Source: UBA6814 sp040753075 (GTDB lineage Bacteria > Desulfobacterota > Desulfovibrionia > Desulfovibrionales > Desulfovibrionaceae). From it: a DNA stretch of 35,228 bases. Positions within the stretch are counted from its first letter, which is position 1, and every line of letters starts with the position of its first letter. The notes beneath the pieces are model-generated. The model was not told the origin of the DNA and ran no database searches. It worked only from the letters and a program-made list of their open reading frames with translations. Positions 24,016 to 30,920 of this stretch are shown here, in pieces. Where the stretch lies: positions 1 to 35,228 of the forward strand of contig JBFMHA010000032.1 of assembly GCA_040753075.1 (NCBI GenBank). The letters are read 5' to 3'. A program made the position numbers and the translations under genes.

Positions 24016-25335
24016 TCAGTGCATCACTCCCAGGCGCTCCCACTGGAAGCGGCCTTCGGCCTCCAGGCGGGCGATCTCCGACGCCGGCCTGGGGGGGATG
24101 ACCAGGGCCTCGGCCACCACCTGCCAGAGGTACTTCACCTCCCAGGAGCAGCCGGGGTGGCGCCGGGGCAGGCGGTACCTGATCTGGTCGCGGCAGTTGG
24201 GACACCCCACCACCACCACGTCCGCGCCGCAGGCCTTGATCTGCTCCGCCTTGCGCCGGCCGTGGAAGGCGCTGATCTTCTCATGGGGCGTGGGCCAGTT
24301 GCCGCCTCCCGCGCCGCAGCAGTAGTTCCCGCTCCGGCTGGGGGCGAACTCCACCCGCTTCTCCACCACCTGGTCCAGTATCCAGCGGGGCTCCTCGAAA
24401 AGGCCCCGGCCGCACTGGCGCTCAAGCTCCCTGCCGTGCTCGCAGGGGTCGTGCCACACGAAGGTCCTGCCCGCGTGCGCGCTGCGGTCGAAGGCGAGCC
24501 GGCCGTCGCGGATGCGGGAGATCAGGTAGTCGTAGAAGGCGAACATGTCGAAGGTTTCGCCCGGCCCGACCAAGGGCCCGGCGGCCTCGGCCTCGGCCAG
24601 GCCCTTGCGGCAGGCCAGGAAGCTGGCTCCGCAGTCGGGCAGGATGAAGCCCCTGGCGCTCAGGGTGCGCAGGGCGTCCAGCTTGCGGCGGGCGAGAAGG
24701 CGACTGGTCTTGAAGTCGCCCACGAACAGCGCCCAGTCCACCGAATCCCAGTTGGTGCTGGGCACGGTCCAACTCTCGCCCGCGGCGTAGAAGATCTTCC
24801 ACCACCATTTGAGGTCGTCGAAGTCCGCGAAGATCTCCTTGGAGTTGGGAAAGAACACGATGTCCGCGCCGGGCTTGTCCACCGGGACGTAGAACCCGGG
24901 ACAGCCCTCCCGGGCCAGCTCGCCGCCCAGGTCGGCCAGGACCTGGAGGTAGTCCTCCAGGAGGATGTCCAGGGTATTGCCCGAGCGGATGATCCGCTCC
25001 ACGCCCTGGGCCAGGAGCGGCGGGACCAGGGAGCGGTCGGCCAGGCCGCGCAGGCGCAGGAGGACGCCGGGCAGGTCCACCCGCTCCGGGCAGGCCCGGG
25101 CGCACAGGCCGCAGCCGGTGCAGGCCCAGGGGAACAGGGCGTTGCGAGCCCGCTCCAGGTCGCCGGCCAGGAGCAGCCTGACGATGCCCTGCGCCGTGGT
25201 CCCGTCCAGGCCCGGCGCGCCGGTGAGCGGACACGCCTCGGCGCACGCGCCGCAGTCCGTGCAGGCGAAAAGCCCGTGCCCCTCCATCTTCCGCGCCACC
25301 TCCCCCGGCAACGCGCAGGACTCGACCACCGACAT
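24016..25335 (-). CDS. HdrD/GlpC-like (Fe-S)-binding oxidoreductase subunit
   Basis: The 439-residue protein has two [4Fe-4S] motifs, CTDCGACAEACP (Cys25-28-31-35) and CTGCGLCARACP near residues 71-82. A C-terminal CCG-type domain follows: WHDPCEHGRE, YCCGAGGGN and VVVGCPNC, which together match the Cys-X31-39-Cys-Cys-X35-36-Cys-X-X-Cys pattern of heterodisulfide reductase HdrB/HdrD. An earlier CCG copy is degenerate (ILPDCGASFLAC). Such proteins pass electrons to or from disulfides or other partners; the partner is not in the window. No membrane segments are visible, so membrane association would need another subunit. A GGGGG site precedes the ATG at 25335. The gene lies just downstream of the tRNA-Sec terminator. 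Confidence 0.88.
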   Translation of the reverse strand: MSVVESCALPGEVARKMEGHGLFACTDCGACAEACPLTGAPGLDGTTAQGIVRLLLAGDLERARNALFPWACTGCGLCARACPERVDLPGVLLRLRGLADRSLVPPLLAQGVERIIRSGNTLDILLEDYLQVLADLGGELAREGCPGFYVPVDKPGADIVFFPNSKEIFADFDDLKWWWKIFYAAGESWTVPSTNWDSVDWALFVGDFKTSRLLARRKLDALRTLSARGFILPDCGASFLACRKGLAEAEAAGPLVGPGETFDMFAFYDYLISRIRDGRLAFDRSAHAGRTFVWHDPCEHGRELERQCGRGLFEEPRWILDQVVEKRVEFAPSRSGNYCCGAGGGNWPTPHEKISAFHGRRKAEQIKACGADVVVVGCPNCRDQIRYRLPRRHPGCSWEVKYLWQVVAEALVIPPRPASEIARLEAEGRFQWERLGVMH

Positions 25336-25438
25336 AACGCACCCCCTGTAGCACTACCCTATGAAGCAAAACCCCTGGCAGGTAAAGGGGGTATGGGGAG
25401 ACCGATCCTTGGCGAGGAAGGCTGGCCGCGACGCCTCG

Positions 25439-25463
25439 ATAAAAAAGCCCGGTTTCCCGGGCT
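25439..25463 (-). terminator. Intrinsic terminator of the tRNA-Sec gene
   Basis: On the minus strand a 7-bp stem (25457-25463 with 25446-25452) closes a 4-base loop and runs directly into a run of T (25441-25446 as A on the plus strand). It begins 11 bases beyond the CCA end of selC. It is a textbook Rho-independent terminator and separates selC from the HdrD-like operon. Confidence 0.88.
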
Positions 25464-25473
25464 GTTGCGCGCG

Positions 25474-25567
25474 TGGCGGAAGCGTATAGGAGTCGAACCT
25501 ACCAACGACCTCTCGGCCGTCCACTGGTTTTGAAGACCAGGCGCCACACCGGTGACGAAACGCTTCC
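25474..25567 (-). tRNA. selC: tRNA-Sec (anticodon UCA)
   Basis: The 94-nt gene folds as selenocysteine tRNA. The acceptor stem is 8 bp long (GGAAGCGT with ACGCTTCC), one longer than in ordinary tRNAs. An anticodon stem CTGGT/ACCAG closes the loop CTTCAAA, whose anticodon is UCA and reads UGA. The variable arm is long. The T arm has the usual TTCGACT loop, the discriminator is G, and the CCA end is encoded. It is similar to E. coli selC through the acceptor, anticodon and T arms. It is charged with serine, converted by SelA and delivered by SelB; those genes are not in this window. It stands between a YeeE/YedE pair and an HdrD-like operon. Confidence 0.97.
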
Positions 25568-25654
25568 TCGGTGGAGGGTCTGACCTAGCAGATAGGCCCG
25601 GGGCGCGCAAGCCGGGCGGTCCGGGCCGGCGCTCCGGTCCGGACCGCCGCGGGT

Positions 25655-26179
25655 TCAGAGCCCCTTGCGCTCGATGGAGCGCAGGGCGAGCAGGTAGACC
25701 GCGCCGAGCAGGACGACCACCACCCAGCGGTTCACGCCGAACAGCTCGGGCAGGGTCAGCTTGCCCAGGTCGCCCCAGGTGTACACCGTGGCCTTGAGCG
25801 CGTCGTAGGTGTGGGCGAAGGCGGCCGCGCCCACGAGCATCCCCGCGATGCCCCACAGGGCGTCCATGCGGCCCTCGCCCACCGCGCCCAGGGAGGTGCC
25901 CGGGCAGTAGCCCAGAAGCCCCCAGCCCAGGCCGAAGAGCAGGCCCCCAATGATGTTGGGCCCCAACGCCGCGGCCTTGACGGAGAGCGTCGCCAGGCCC
26001 AGGTCGTTGAGCAGGGAGATGCCCGCCATGGCCACCAGGACGTGGCTGAGCATGAACTTCACGATGGTCAGGTCCCTGAGCCGCAAGGCCCCGATCTGCT
26101 TGTCGTAGCGCAGCACATGGGCCTTCTGGGCCAGGAAGCCGAAGGCGACGCCGGTGAGGAGTCCGTAGGCGAGGTCCAT
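25655..26179 (-). CDS. YeeE/YedE-type membrane protein, second half
   Basis: The 174-residue membrane protein corresponds to one half of YeeE/YedE (sulfur- or selenium-compound transport, DUF395 repeats). About four or five hydrophobic segments are visible. The characteristic cysteine motif is GLLFGLGWGLLGYCPGT, near residues 82-98, which is thought to form the substrate-passing Cys in the pore of this family. The ATG at 26179 overlaps the stop of the upstream half in a TGATG junction, so the two halves are translationally coupled and probably form one transporter. The stop is at 25655, 87 bases before selC, on the same strand. YedE-like proteins are associated with selenium metabolism in some bacteria (YedE/YedF); the substrate here is inferred. 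Confidence 0.85.
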   Translation of the reverse strand: MDLAYGLLTGVAFGFLAQKAHVLRYDKQIGALRLRDLTIVKFMLSHVLVAMAGISLLNDLGLATLSVKAAALGPNIIGGLLFGLGWGLLGYCPGTSLGAVGEGRMDALWGIAGMLVGAAAFAHTYDALKATVYTWGDLGKLTLPELFGVNRWVVVVLLGAVYLLALRSIERKGL

Positions 26180-26691
26180 CACTTGCCTCCGTAGACCATG
26201 CGGGCCATGGCGATGCCGCCGATGAAGAAACAGGCCGCGGCGATGAAGCCGGAAAGCGCCAGCTGGCCAAGACCGGCCAGCCCGTGCCCGCTGGGTCAGC
26301 CCCCGGCCAGGCGCGCGCCGTACATGGCCACGACGCCGCCCAGGAAGGCGGCGGCCGCCCGCCGTCCCCGGTCCGGGCCGAAGCGCTCCCGCCACATGTC
26401 GGGCACGGCCTGCACCGTGAACTCCTTGCCCAGCTTGGCCGCGAAGTACGCGCCGCAGAAGATGCCCAGCACGAACAGGTACTGCCAGTCGAAGACGGGC
26501 TTCTCCTTCGCGTAGTAGCTCAGGCCGGCCACGGCCCCGGGCGAGACGAGCTCCTCCAGCATCCCCGCCCCGCGCACGAAGGTGGTGGACGCGCCCAGAT
26601 ACTTGCCCGCCGCCAGCAGCGAGGCCAGGGCCAGCAGCCCGGACAGCGCCCCGGTCAGGTAGGGGCTCCAGGCCCCGCGATCCTGGTTCAT
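26179..26691 (-). CDS. YeeE/YedE-type membrane protein, first half, predicted selenoprotein
   Basis: From the ATG at 26691 (GGGAGGG site upstream) the frame gives 131 residues, then an in-frame TGA at 26296-26298. After it, 38 more residues follow to a TGA at 26179-26181 that overlaps the next start. The residues around the internal TGA read RLAGG-U-PSGHGLAGLGQLALSGF. The YeeE/YedE motif is GARLAGGC-T/P-SGHG, so residue 132 sits exactly where the conserved Cys belongs. The 38 residues beyond it complete a membrane segment (FIAAACFFIGGIAM) and restore the normal length of 170. A SECIS-like hairpin follows the TGA and selC is two genes away, so I read TGA as Sec. If it is a real stop, the protein ends after 131 residues just before its key motif. 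Confidence 0.85.
26262..26298 (-). promoter_or_regulatory. Bacterial SECIS element in the YeeE/YedE gene
   Basis: Directly after the UGA (26296-26298) come 14 bases, then a perfect 7-bp stem (26275-26281 with 26262-26268) closing the 6-base loop GGUCUU (26269-26274). The loop begins 21 bases after the UGA and starts with two Gs. This fits the bacterial SECIS rules as I know them: a short stem close to UGA and a G among the first loop bases. The loop also resembles the GGUCU of the E. coli fdhF SECIS bound by SelB. Confidence 0.8.
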
Positions 26692-26723
26692 GGAACATCC
26701 CTCCCGTATTGCAGGAAAAGGTC

Positions 26724-26748
26724 CTTGCCGCGCACATAACACGGCAAG
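26724..26748 (-). other. Inverted repeat upstream of the YeeE/YedE pair
   Basis: CTTGCCG (26724-26730) and CGGCAAG (26742-26748) flank an 11-base A/C-rich spacer, 33 bases before the ATG at 26691. It could be an operator or a leader hairpin. A separate 12-base palindrome TTCCCGCGGGAA (26775-26786) lies just after the stop of the phosphodiesterase gene. Function is unknown. Confidence 0.35.
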
Positions 26749-26797
26749 CCCCCTGCGGCAACCCGGGGTCGCATTTCCCGCGGGAAGGTCCAGACTG

Positions 26798-27556
26798 TTA
26801 CGATCTGAAGCCCGCCGCCACCCGGCGCAGCAGGGCCGGGTCGTCGGCGAAGAATCCGTCCGCGCCGAGGGAGAGGGCGCGGCGCATGGCGGAGGCGGTG
26901 TTGCGGCCGCGGCGGGCCCAGGGCAGGACCAGGGCGCCGGCCGCGTGGACCGCGGCGGCCAGTTCCGGCGTGAGATGCGCCTCGTCCGGGTTGAACGACT
27001 CGGCGGCCAGCTCCCGCACCCGGGCCGCGGCGGCCTCCGGGGCCTGGGGCCGGTCGGCCAGCGCCCCCAGCCGGGCCGCGGGCTCGGCAGCGCGCAGGGC
27101 GTCCAGCACTCCGGCCGAGAAGCTGGAGAAGACCACGGACCCGAGCAGCCCCCGCCGCCGCACCGGGTCCAGGACCAGGGCCGCGGCCCTCTCCGGCGAA
27201 ACCTGCTCCAGCACCTCGGGCTTGACCTCGACGTTCACCTGGACGCGGCCGGCCAGCAGGTCCAAGGCTTGCTCGAGGGTCGGGATGCGCTCGCCCGCGA
27301 AGGCCGGACCGAACCAGGAGCCGGCGTCCAGGCGCGCCATTTCATCATAGGAATGCGCGGACAGCTTCCCCCGGCCGTCGCTGGTGCGGTCCAGGTCGGC
27401 GTCGTGCAGGATCACCGGGACCAGGTCCCGGGTCAGCCCCACGTCGCACTCCACCATGTCCGCGCCCGCGTCGAGCGCGGCCCGGAACGCGGCCAGGGTG
27501 TTCTCCGGCGCATGCGCCGAGTCGCCGCGGTGGGCTATGGCCAGGATGTTGCGCAC
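26798..27556 (-). CDS. Glycerophosphodiester phosphodiesterase (GDPD family)
   Basis: The enzyme hydrolyses deacylated phospholipid headgroups to sn-glycerol 3-phosphate and an alcohol. The 252-residue protein has the GDPD hallmarks: AHRGDSAHAPENTLAAF near residues 8-24, with the catalytic His of AHRG; GADMVECDVGLTRD, with the metal-binding Glu and Asp; and ILHDADLDRTSDGRG. NVEVKPE and a C-terminal LGADGFFADDPALL also match. It lacks a signal peptide and is probably cytoplasmic. The GTG at 27556 follows a GAGG site. It lies 41 bases after mqnC in the same orientation, so the two may be co-transcribed. Confidence 0.92.
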   Translation of the reverse strand: MRNILAIAHRGDSAHAPENTLAAFRAALDAGADMVECDVGLTRDLVPVILHDADLDRTSDGRGKLSAHSYDEMARLDAGSWFGPAFAGERIPTLEQALDLLAGRVQVNVEVKPEVLEQVSPERAAALVLDPVRRRGLLGSVVFSSFSAGVLDALRAAEPAARLGALADRPQAPEAAAARVRELAAESFNPDEAHLTPELAAAVHAAGALVLPWARRGRNTASAMRRALSLGADGFFADDPALLRRVAAGFRS

Positions 27557-27597
27557 GCTCCCTCGCCGCCTGGGCTCAAGGAAAGGGCAAGGACGAC

Positions 27598-28653
27598 TCA
27601 GGCGCTCTCTGCAGCGCCCGCCGGATCCGGCAGCAGCGTGTAGTCCATGGCCCTGCGCCGCGGCGCGAACCCGGCCCGCTCCACCAGGAGGCGCAGTTCG
27701 GGCTCGGGCAGGCGGAAGGAGACGCCGGTGGCCGCCACCACGTTCTCCTCGATCATGGTGGAGCCGAAGTCGTTGGCCCCGAAGAACAGGGCGAGCTGCC
27801 CCACCAGGGGCCCCTGCGTGACCCAGGAGGCCTGGAGGTTGGGCACGTTGTCCAGGTAGAGCCGGCACAGGGCCAGGAACTTGAGGTACTCGCTGCTGGA
27901 GGCCTCGGGCCGGGGCAGGCGGGTGTGCTCGGGCTGGAAGGTCCAGGGGATGAAGGCCGTGAACCCGCCGGTCTCGTCCTGCAGGTCCCGGATGCGCGTG
28001 AGGTGCTCGATGCGCTGCGCCAGCGTCTCGCCCTGGCCGAACATCATGGTGGCGGTGGTCCTCATGCCCTGGCGGTGCGCCTCGCGCATGACCGCCAGCC
28101 AGGCGTCGGCCCCGCACTTGTTGGGCGACACCCGCCGCCGCACCTCGTCCACCAGCACCTCGGCCCCGCCGCCCGGGATGGAGTCCAGGCCGGCGGCGCG
28201 CAGGCGGCGCACCACCTCGGCCACGGACAGGCCGCCGTCCCGGGCCAGGAAGTCGATCTCCGTGGGCGAGAGCCCGTGGATGGCCACCTGCGGGAACCGG
28301 GCCTTGAGGAAGGCGAACAGGTCCTCGAACCAGGGGAGCTTCAGGTCCGGGTGCATGCCGCCCTGGAGCAGGATCTGGTAGCCGCCCAGGTCCACGGTCT
28401 CCTGCACCTTGGCGGCCAGCTCCTCGCGGGTCAGCACGTACCCCTCCGGATCGCCGGGCGGCCGGAAGAAGGCGCAGAACGTGCAGCCGGACACGCACAC
28501 GTTGGTGTAGTTCACGTTGCGGTCCACGATGTAGGTGACCACCGGCGCGGGGTGCAGCTCCATGCGCCGCGCGTGGGCCATCCCGCCCAGGGTGAAGAGG
28601 CTCTCGGCCTCCCAGAGGCGCGCGGCCCCGGCGGCTGTCATTCTCTCGGCCAT
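27598..28653 (-). CDS. mqnC: Cyclic dehypoxanthinyl futalosine synthase MqnC
   Basis: MqnC is a radical-SAM enzyme that cyclises dehypoxanthinyl futalosine in the futalosine route to menaquinone. The 351-residue protein has the [4Fe-4S]/SAM motif CVSGCTFC (Cys-X3-Cys-X2-Cys) near residues 53-60. MqnC-like features follow: the GGYQILLQGGMHPDLKLPWFEDLF segment, HGLSPTEI, and FGSTMIEENVVAATG near the C-terminus. MqnE and CofH/CofG relatives differ in these segments, so MqnC is preferred. The ATG at 28653 has a GGGAG site 3-7 bases upstream. The next gene upstream is divergent, with only 63 bases between them. Confidence 0.93.
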   Translation of the reverse strand: MAERMTAAGAARLWEAESLFTLGGMAHARRMELHPAPVVTYIVDRNVNYTNVCVSGCTFCAFFRPPGDPEGYVLTREELAAKVQETVDLGGYQILLQGGMHPDLKLPWFEDLFAFLKARFPQVAIHGLSPTEIDFLARDGGLSVAEVVRRLRAAGLDSIPGGGAEVLVDEVRRRVSPNKCGADAWLAVMREAHRQGMRTTATMMFGQGETLAQRIEHLTRIRDLQDETGGFTAFIPWTFQPEHTRLPRPEASSSEYLKFLALCRLYLDNVPNLQASWVTQGPLVGQLALFFGANDFGSTMIEENVVAATGVSFRLPEPELRLLVERAGFAPRRRAMDYTLLPDPAGAAESA

Positions 28654-28716
28654 GCTGCTCCCGTCCTTGACGCGTGCCCGAATTTGGCGGACAAGGATAC
28701 CCCTGCGCGAGGTACC

Positions 28717-29139
28717 ATGCTGCCGAACATGCTTTCCGACCATGAGCTAAAGGCCCTGCTGGCAAAGGTCAAGACCGTCGCCGTGCTGGGGGCCAACGAC
28801 TCCCCCGGCCGTCCCGTGGACATGGTGGGCCGCTACCTGCTGGCCGCCGGGTTCACCGTGCTGCCGGTGCACCCCAAGCGCCGGACGGTCTGGGGCCTGC
28901 CCGCCTTCTCCCGCCTGGCCGACCTGCCCTGCCCCGCGGACCTGCTGGACCTGTTCCGCGCCGCGGACCACTGCCCGGTCCACGCCCAGGAGGTCCTGGA
29001 CCTGTCCTGGCGGCCGGCCGGGTTCTGGATGCAGTCGGGCATCGTGAGCCCCCCGGCCCGGGAGATCCTGGCCGGCAGCGGCGTGGCCGTGGTGGAGGAC
29101 CGCTGCCTCATGGTCGAGCACCGGAGGCTCCTGCCGTGA
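28717..29139 (+). CDS. CoA-binding protein (YccU family)
   Basis: The 140-residue protein has a Rossmann-type CoA-binding fold as found in succinyl-CoA ligase alpha subunits but on its own. The Gly-rich VAVLGANDSPGRPVDMVGRYLL lies near residues 20-41. GFTVLPVHPKRRTVWGLPAF and DLLDLFRAADHCP follow. The role of this family is not established. An internal ATG 12 bases downstream is also possible. The stop overlaps the next gene's GTG (GTGA), so it heads a coupled run with the YkgJ and J-domain genes. Confidence 0.9.
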   Translation: MLPNMLSDHELKALLAKVKTVAVLGANDSPGRPVDMVGRYLLAAGFTVLPVHPKRRTVWGLPAFSRLADLPCPADLLDLFRAADHCPVHAQEVLDLSWRPAGFWMQSGIVSPPAREILAGSGVAVVEDRCLMVEHRRLLP

Positions 29140-29606
29140 TCCAGGCCTTCGAGTGCCGGCGCTGCGGCCACTGCTGCTCGGGCGAGGGGGGCATCGTGCT
29201 CGCCCCCTCCGACGCCGCGCGCCTGGCCGCGCACCTGGGCCTGGCCGTGGAGGATTTCCTGGCCGAACACGCCGAGGCCAAGGGCCGGCTGCCCCGGCTC
29301 AAGACCGGGGCGGACGGCTACTGCGCATTCTACGCCCCGGACCTGCCCGGGTGCGGAGTGCACCCGGCCCGGCCGGACGTGTGCCGGGCCTGGCCCTTCT
29401 TCCGGGGCAACCTGCTGGACCCCGAGAGCTGGGCCATGATCCAGGAGGACTGCCCGGGCGTGGACCCGGCCGCGGGCCATGCCGGATTCGCGGCCCAGGG
29501 CCGGGACTACATGCGCGGCCGCGGGCTGTTCAAGCGACGCGGCCCCGAGACCCCGGAAGCCCTGGTCTCGCCCTGGCCCGCCGATCTCCCGGAGGGCGCC
29601 GCGTGA
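29136..29606 (+). CDS. YkgJ-family cysteine-cluster protein
   Basis: The 156-residue protein has the YkgJ/UPF0153 pattern of conserved cysteines: CRRCGHCCSGEGG near residues 8-20, GYCAFY, GCGVHPARPDVCRAWPF, and a late Cys in QEDCPGV. These probably bind zinc or an Fe-S cluster, but the function is unknown. The GTG start at 29136 overlaps the preceding stop, and its stop overlaps the J-domain gene start in another GTGA junction, so the three genes are translationally coupled. Confidence 0.88.
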   Translation: MIQAFECRRCGHCCSGEGGIVLAPSDAARLAAHLGLAVEDFLAEHAEAKGRLPRLKTGADGYCAFYAPDLPGCGVHPARPDVCRAWPFFRGNLLDPESWAMIQEDCPGVDPAAGHAGFAAQGRDYMRGRGLFKRRGPETPEALVSPWPADLPEGAA

Positions 29607-30400
29607 ACGTGGCCGAGGCCTACGGCGTCCTGCGCCTGAAGAACGGCGCCGACCAGGACGAGGTCAAGGCCGCGTACCGCAAGCTGGCTTTCGAGCTGCA
29701 CCCGGACCTGAACCCGGACAATCCCCAGGCCTCGCGCCAGTTCCAGCGCCTGAACGAGGCGTACGTGCTCCTCAAGCAGGTGCTGGAGGAAGAGCCCCCG
29801 GCCGCGGCCGGCAAGAAGCGGCGCAAGGCCGCGCCCAAGGACGAGCGGCCCACGGCCAGCCGGGCCGAGGCCGCCCGGGAGTACGCCCGGCAGGCCGGCT
29901 CCGCCCCGCCGCCCCCGCCCGGGGCCGAGGCCAAGGCCGCCGCCGGCGGGCCGACGTTCAGCTTCCGCAAGGAAGAGGTGCTGCGGGACATCATGAACGA
30001 CCCGTTCGCCCGGCGGGTGTTCGAGGACATCTACCGCACCGTGCGCCAGAGCGGCCGGGCCGGGACCCCGGTCCCGCCGCCCAGGGAGCGCAAGCTCACC
30101 CTGCGCTGGGGCGGCAAGAGCCTGGACCTGGACCTGTCCAAGGGCCTGACGGGCGGGGTCAAGGACTGGCTGGCCCGGTCCATGGACGACGAGCAGACCA
30201 TCGAGATCCCGGCGCACCAGCTCACCCCCGGGGCGCGCATCCGGCTGACCATCCGCCGGGCCTGGTCCGGCGAGCCCAAGACCGTGGAGGTGCCCCTGCC
30301 CCCGGACTACGTCCCGGGCCGGCCCCTGCGCCTCAAGGGCCTGGGCCGCAAGCTGGGGCCCTGGGCCGGGGATCTCTACATCCGCCTGGTGGCGAAATAA
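29603..30400 (+). CDS. J-domain (DnaJ-like) protein
   Basis: The 265-residue protein begins with a complete J-domain (residues 3-62) that includes HPD at 33-35, needed to stimulate the ATPase of an Hsp70/DnaK partner. It lacks the Gly/Phe-rich region and zinc fingers of classical DnaJ. In their place is a charged Ala/Pro/Lys-rich linker (about 65-110). The C-terminal part (TIEIPAHQLTPGARIRL and PLRLKGLGRKL followed by GDLYIRL) resembles the DnaJ substrate-binding domain. The start is a GTG overlapping the YkgJ stop. Earlier in-frame starts would run through the YkgJ gene. Confidence 0.9.
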   Translation: MNVAEAYGVLRLKNGADQDEVKAAYRKLAFELHPDLNPDNPQASRQFQRLNEAYVLLKQVLEEEPPAAAGKKRRKAAPKDERPTASRAEAAREYARQAGSAPPPPPGAEAKAAAGGPTFSFRKEEVLRDIMNDPFARRVFEDIYRTVRQSGRAGTPVPPPRERKLTLRWGGKSLDLDLSKGLTGGVKDWLARSMDDEQTIEIPAHQLTPGARIRLTIRRAWSGEPKTVEVPLPPDYVPGRPLRLKGLGRKLGPWAGDLYIRLVAK

Positions 30401-30412
30401 GGAGAAGAAAAA

Positions 30413-30721
30413 ATGGCCGAGACCATTGATGAAATCACGATCAACTGGGAAGACGAGGAAGGCAACCTGGCGGTCAAGGAGCTGAAGAAGGAGGTCCTGA
30501 CCCGCGGGGCCTGGACCACCATCATGTTCCTGCTCCAGAACCTGGACAAGAAGACCGGGGAGTACAAGGCCCCCCAGGTGCGCATCGTGCGCTACAAGAA
30601 GAGCGGCGGCCGCTTCCTGCCCCAGTCCAAGTTCACCATCTCCTCGGCCAAGCAGGCCCGCCAGATCACCGGCATCCTCACCGGCTGGCTGCCCGAGATG
30701 GGCGAGGGGGAGGCGGAGTAG
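30413..30721 (+). CDS. Small hypothetical protein (102 residues)
   Basis: I do not recognise a named family. The 102-residue protein is acidic at its N-terminus (MAETIDEITINWEDEEGNLAV) and Lys-rich in the middle (VKELKKEVLTRG, LDKKTGEYKAPQVRIVRYKKSGG). It appears soluble, with no signal peptide or Cys. A strong AAGGAG site stands before the ATG, and the gene is 12 bases after the J-domain gene, so it belongs to the same run. A terminator follows about 130 bases later. It may be a client or partner of the J-domain protein, but this is only a positional guess. Confidence 0.85.
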   Translation: MAETIDEITINWEDEEGNLAVKELKKEVLTRGAWTTIMFLLQNLDKKTGEYKAPQVRIVRYKKSGGRFLPQSKFTISSAKQARQITGILTGWLPEMGEGEAE

Positions 30722-30850
30722 CCCCCGGGCTCCCATCCATATCCCGAAAAATTGAGAACGTCCCCCCTCCGGCCGGGGCGGGGACGACCCTGCCCGGCGG
30801 GGAGGGGAACGAGCGCCAGTGTCGCACCCACGCCTTGAGCCGATTCGGAC

Positions 30851-30872
30851 ATCCCGCGCTGCTGCGCGGGAT
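30851..30872 (+). terminator. Hairpin terminator after the 28717-30721 gene run
   Basis: A perfect 9-bp stem (30851-30859 with 30864-30872) closes a TGCT loop and is followed by an A/T-rich stretch that contains TTTCTTCT. On the other strand an imperfect stem (30887-30911) lies close to the stop of the next, convergent gene. The T tract is weak. Confidence 0.55.
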
Positions 30873-30920
30873 AATTGATATTTCTTCTCAAAACGCCCGG
30901 CGTGCTTTGAGGAGGCGACA

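Noticed and set aside
26296..26298. The TGA as a pseudogene-forming nonsense mutation
   Set aside because: Conservation-like sequence continues in frame, the position matches the family Cys, a SECIS-type hairpin follows, and the gene's end is precisely coupled to the next. I keep this as the alternative explanation, but consider it less likely.
25655..26761. A single 368-residue membrane protein covering both YeeE/YedE halves
   Set aside because: Its N-terminal half is in the wrong frame (Arg/Gly-rich). The real first half is in another frame, with the in-frame TGA, and the second half starts at 26179.
30770..30840. CRISPR-like or repeat array in the C/G-rich intergenic tract after 30721
   Set aside because: Only overlapping G/C-rich complementary tracts are present. 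No regularly spaced repeats were seen.
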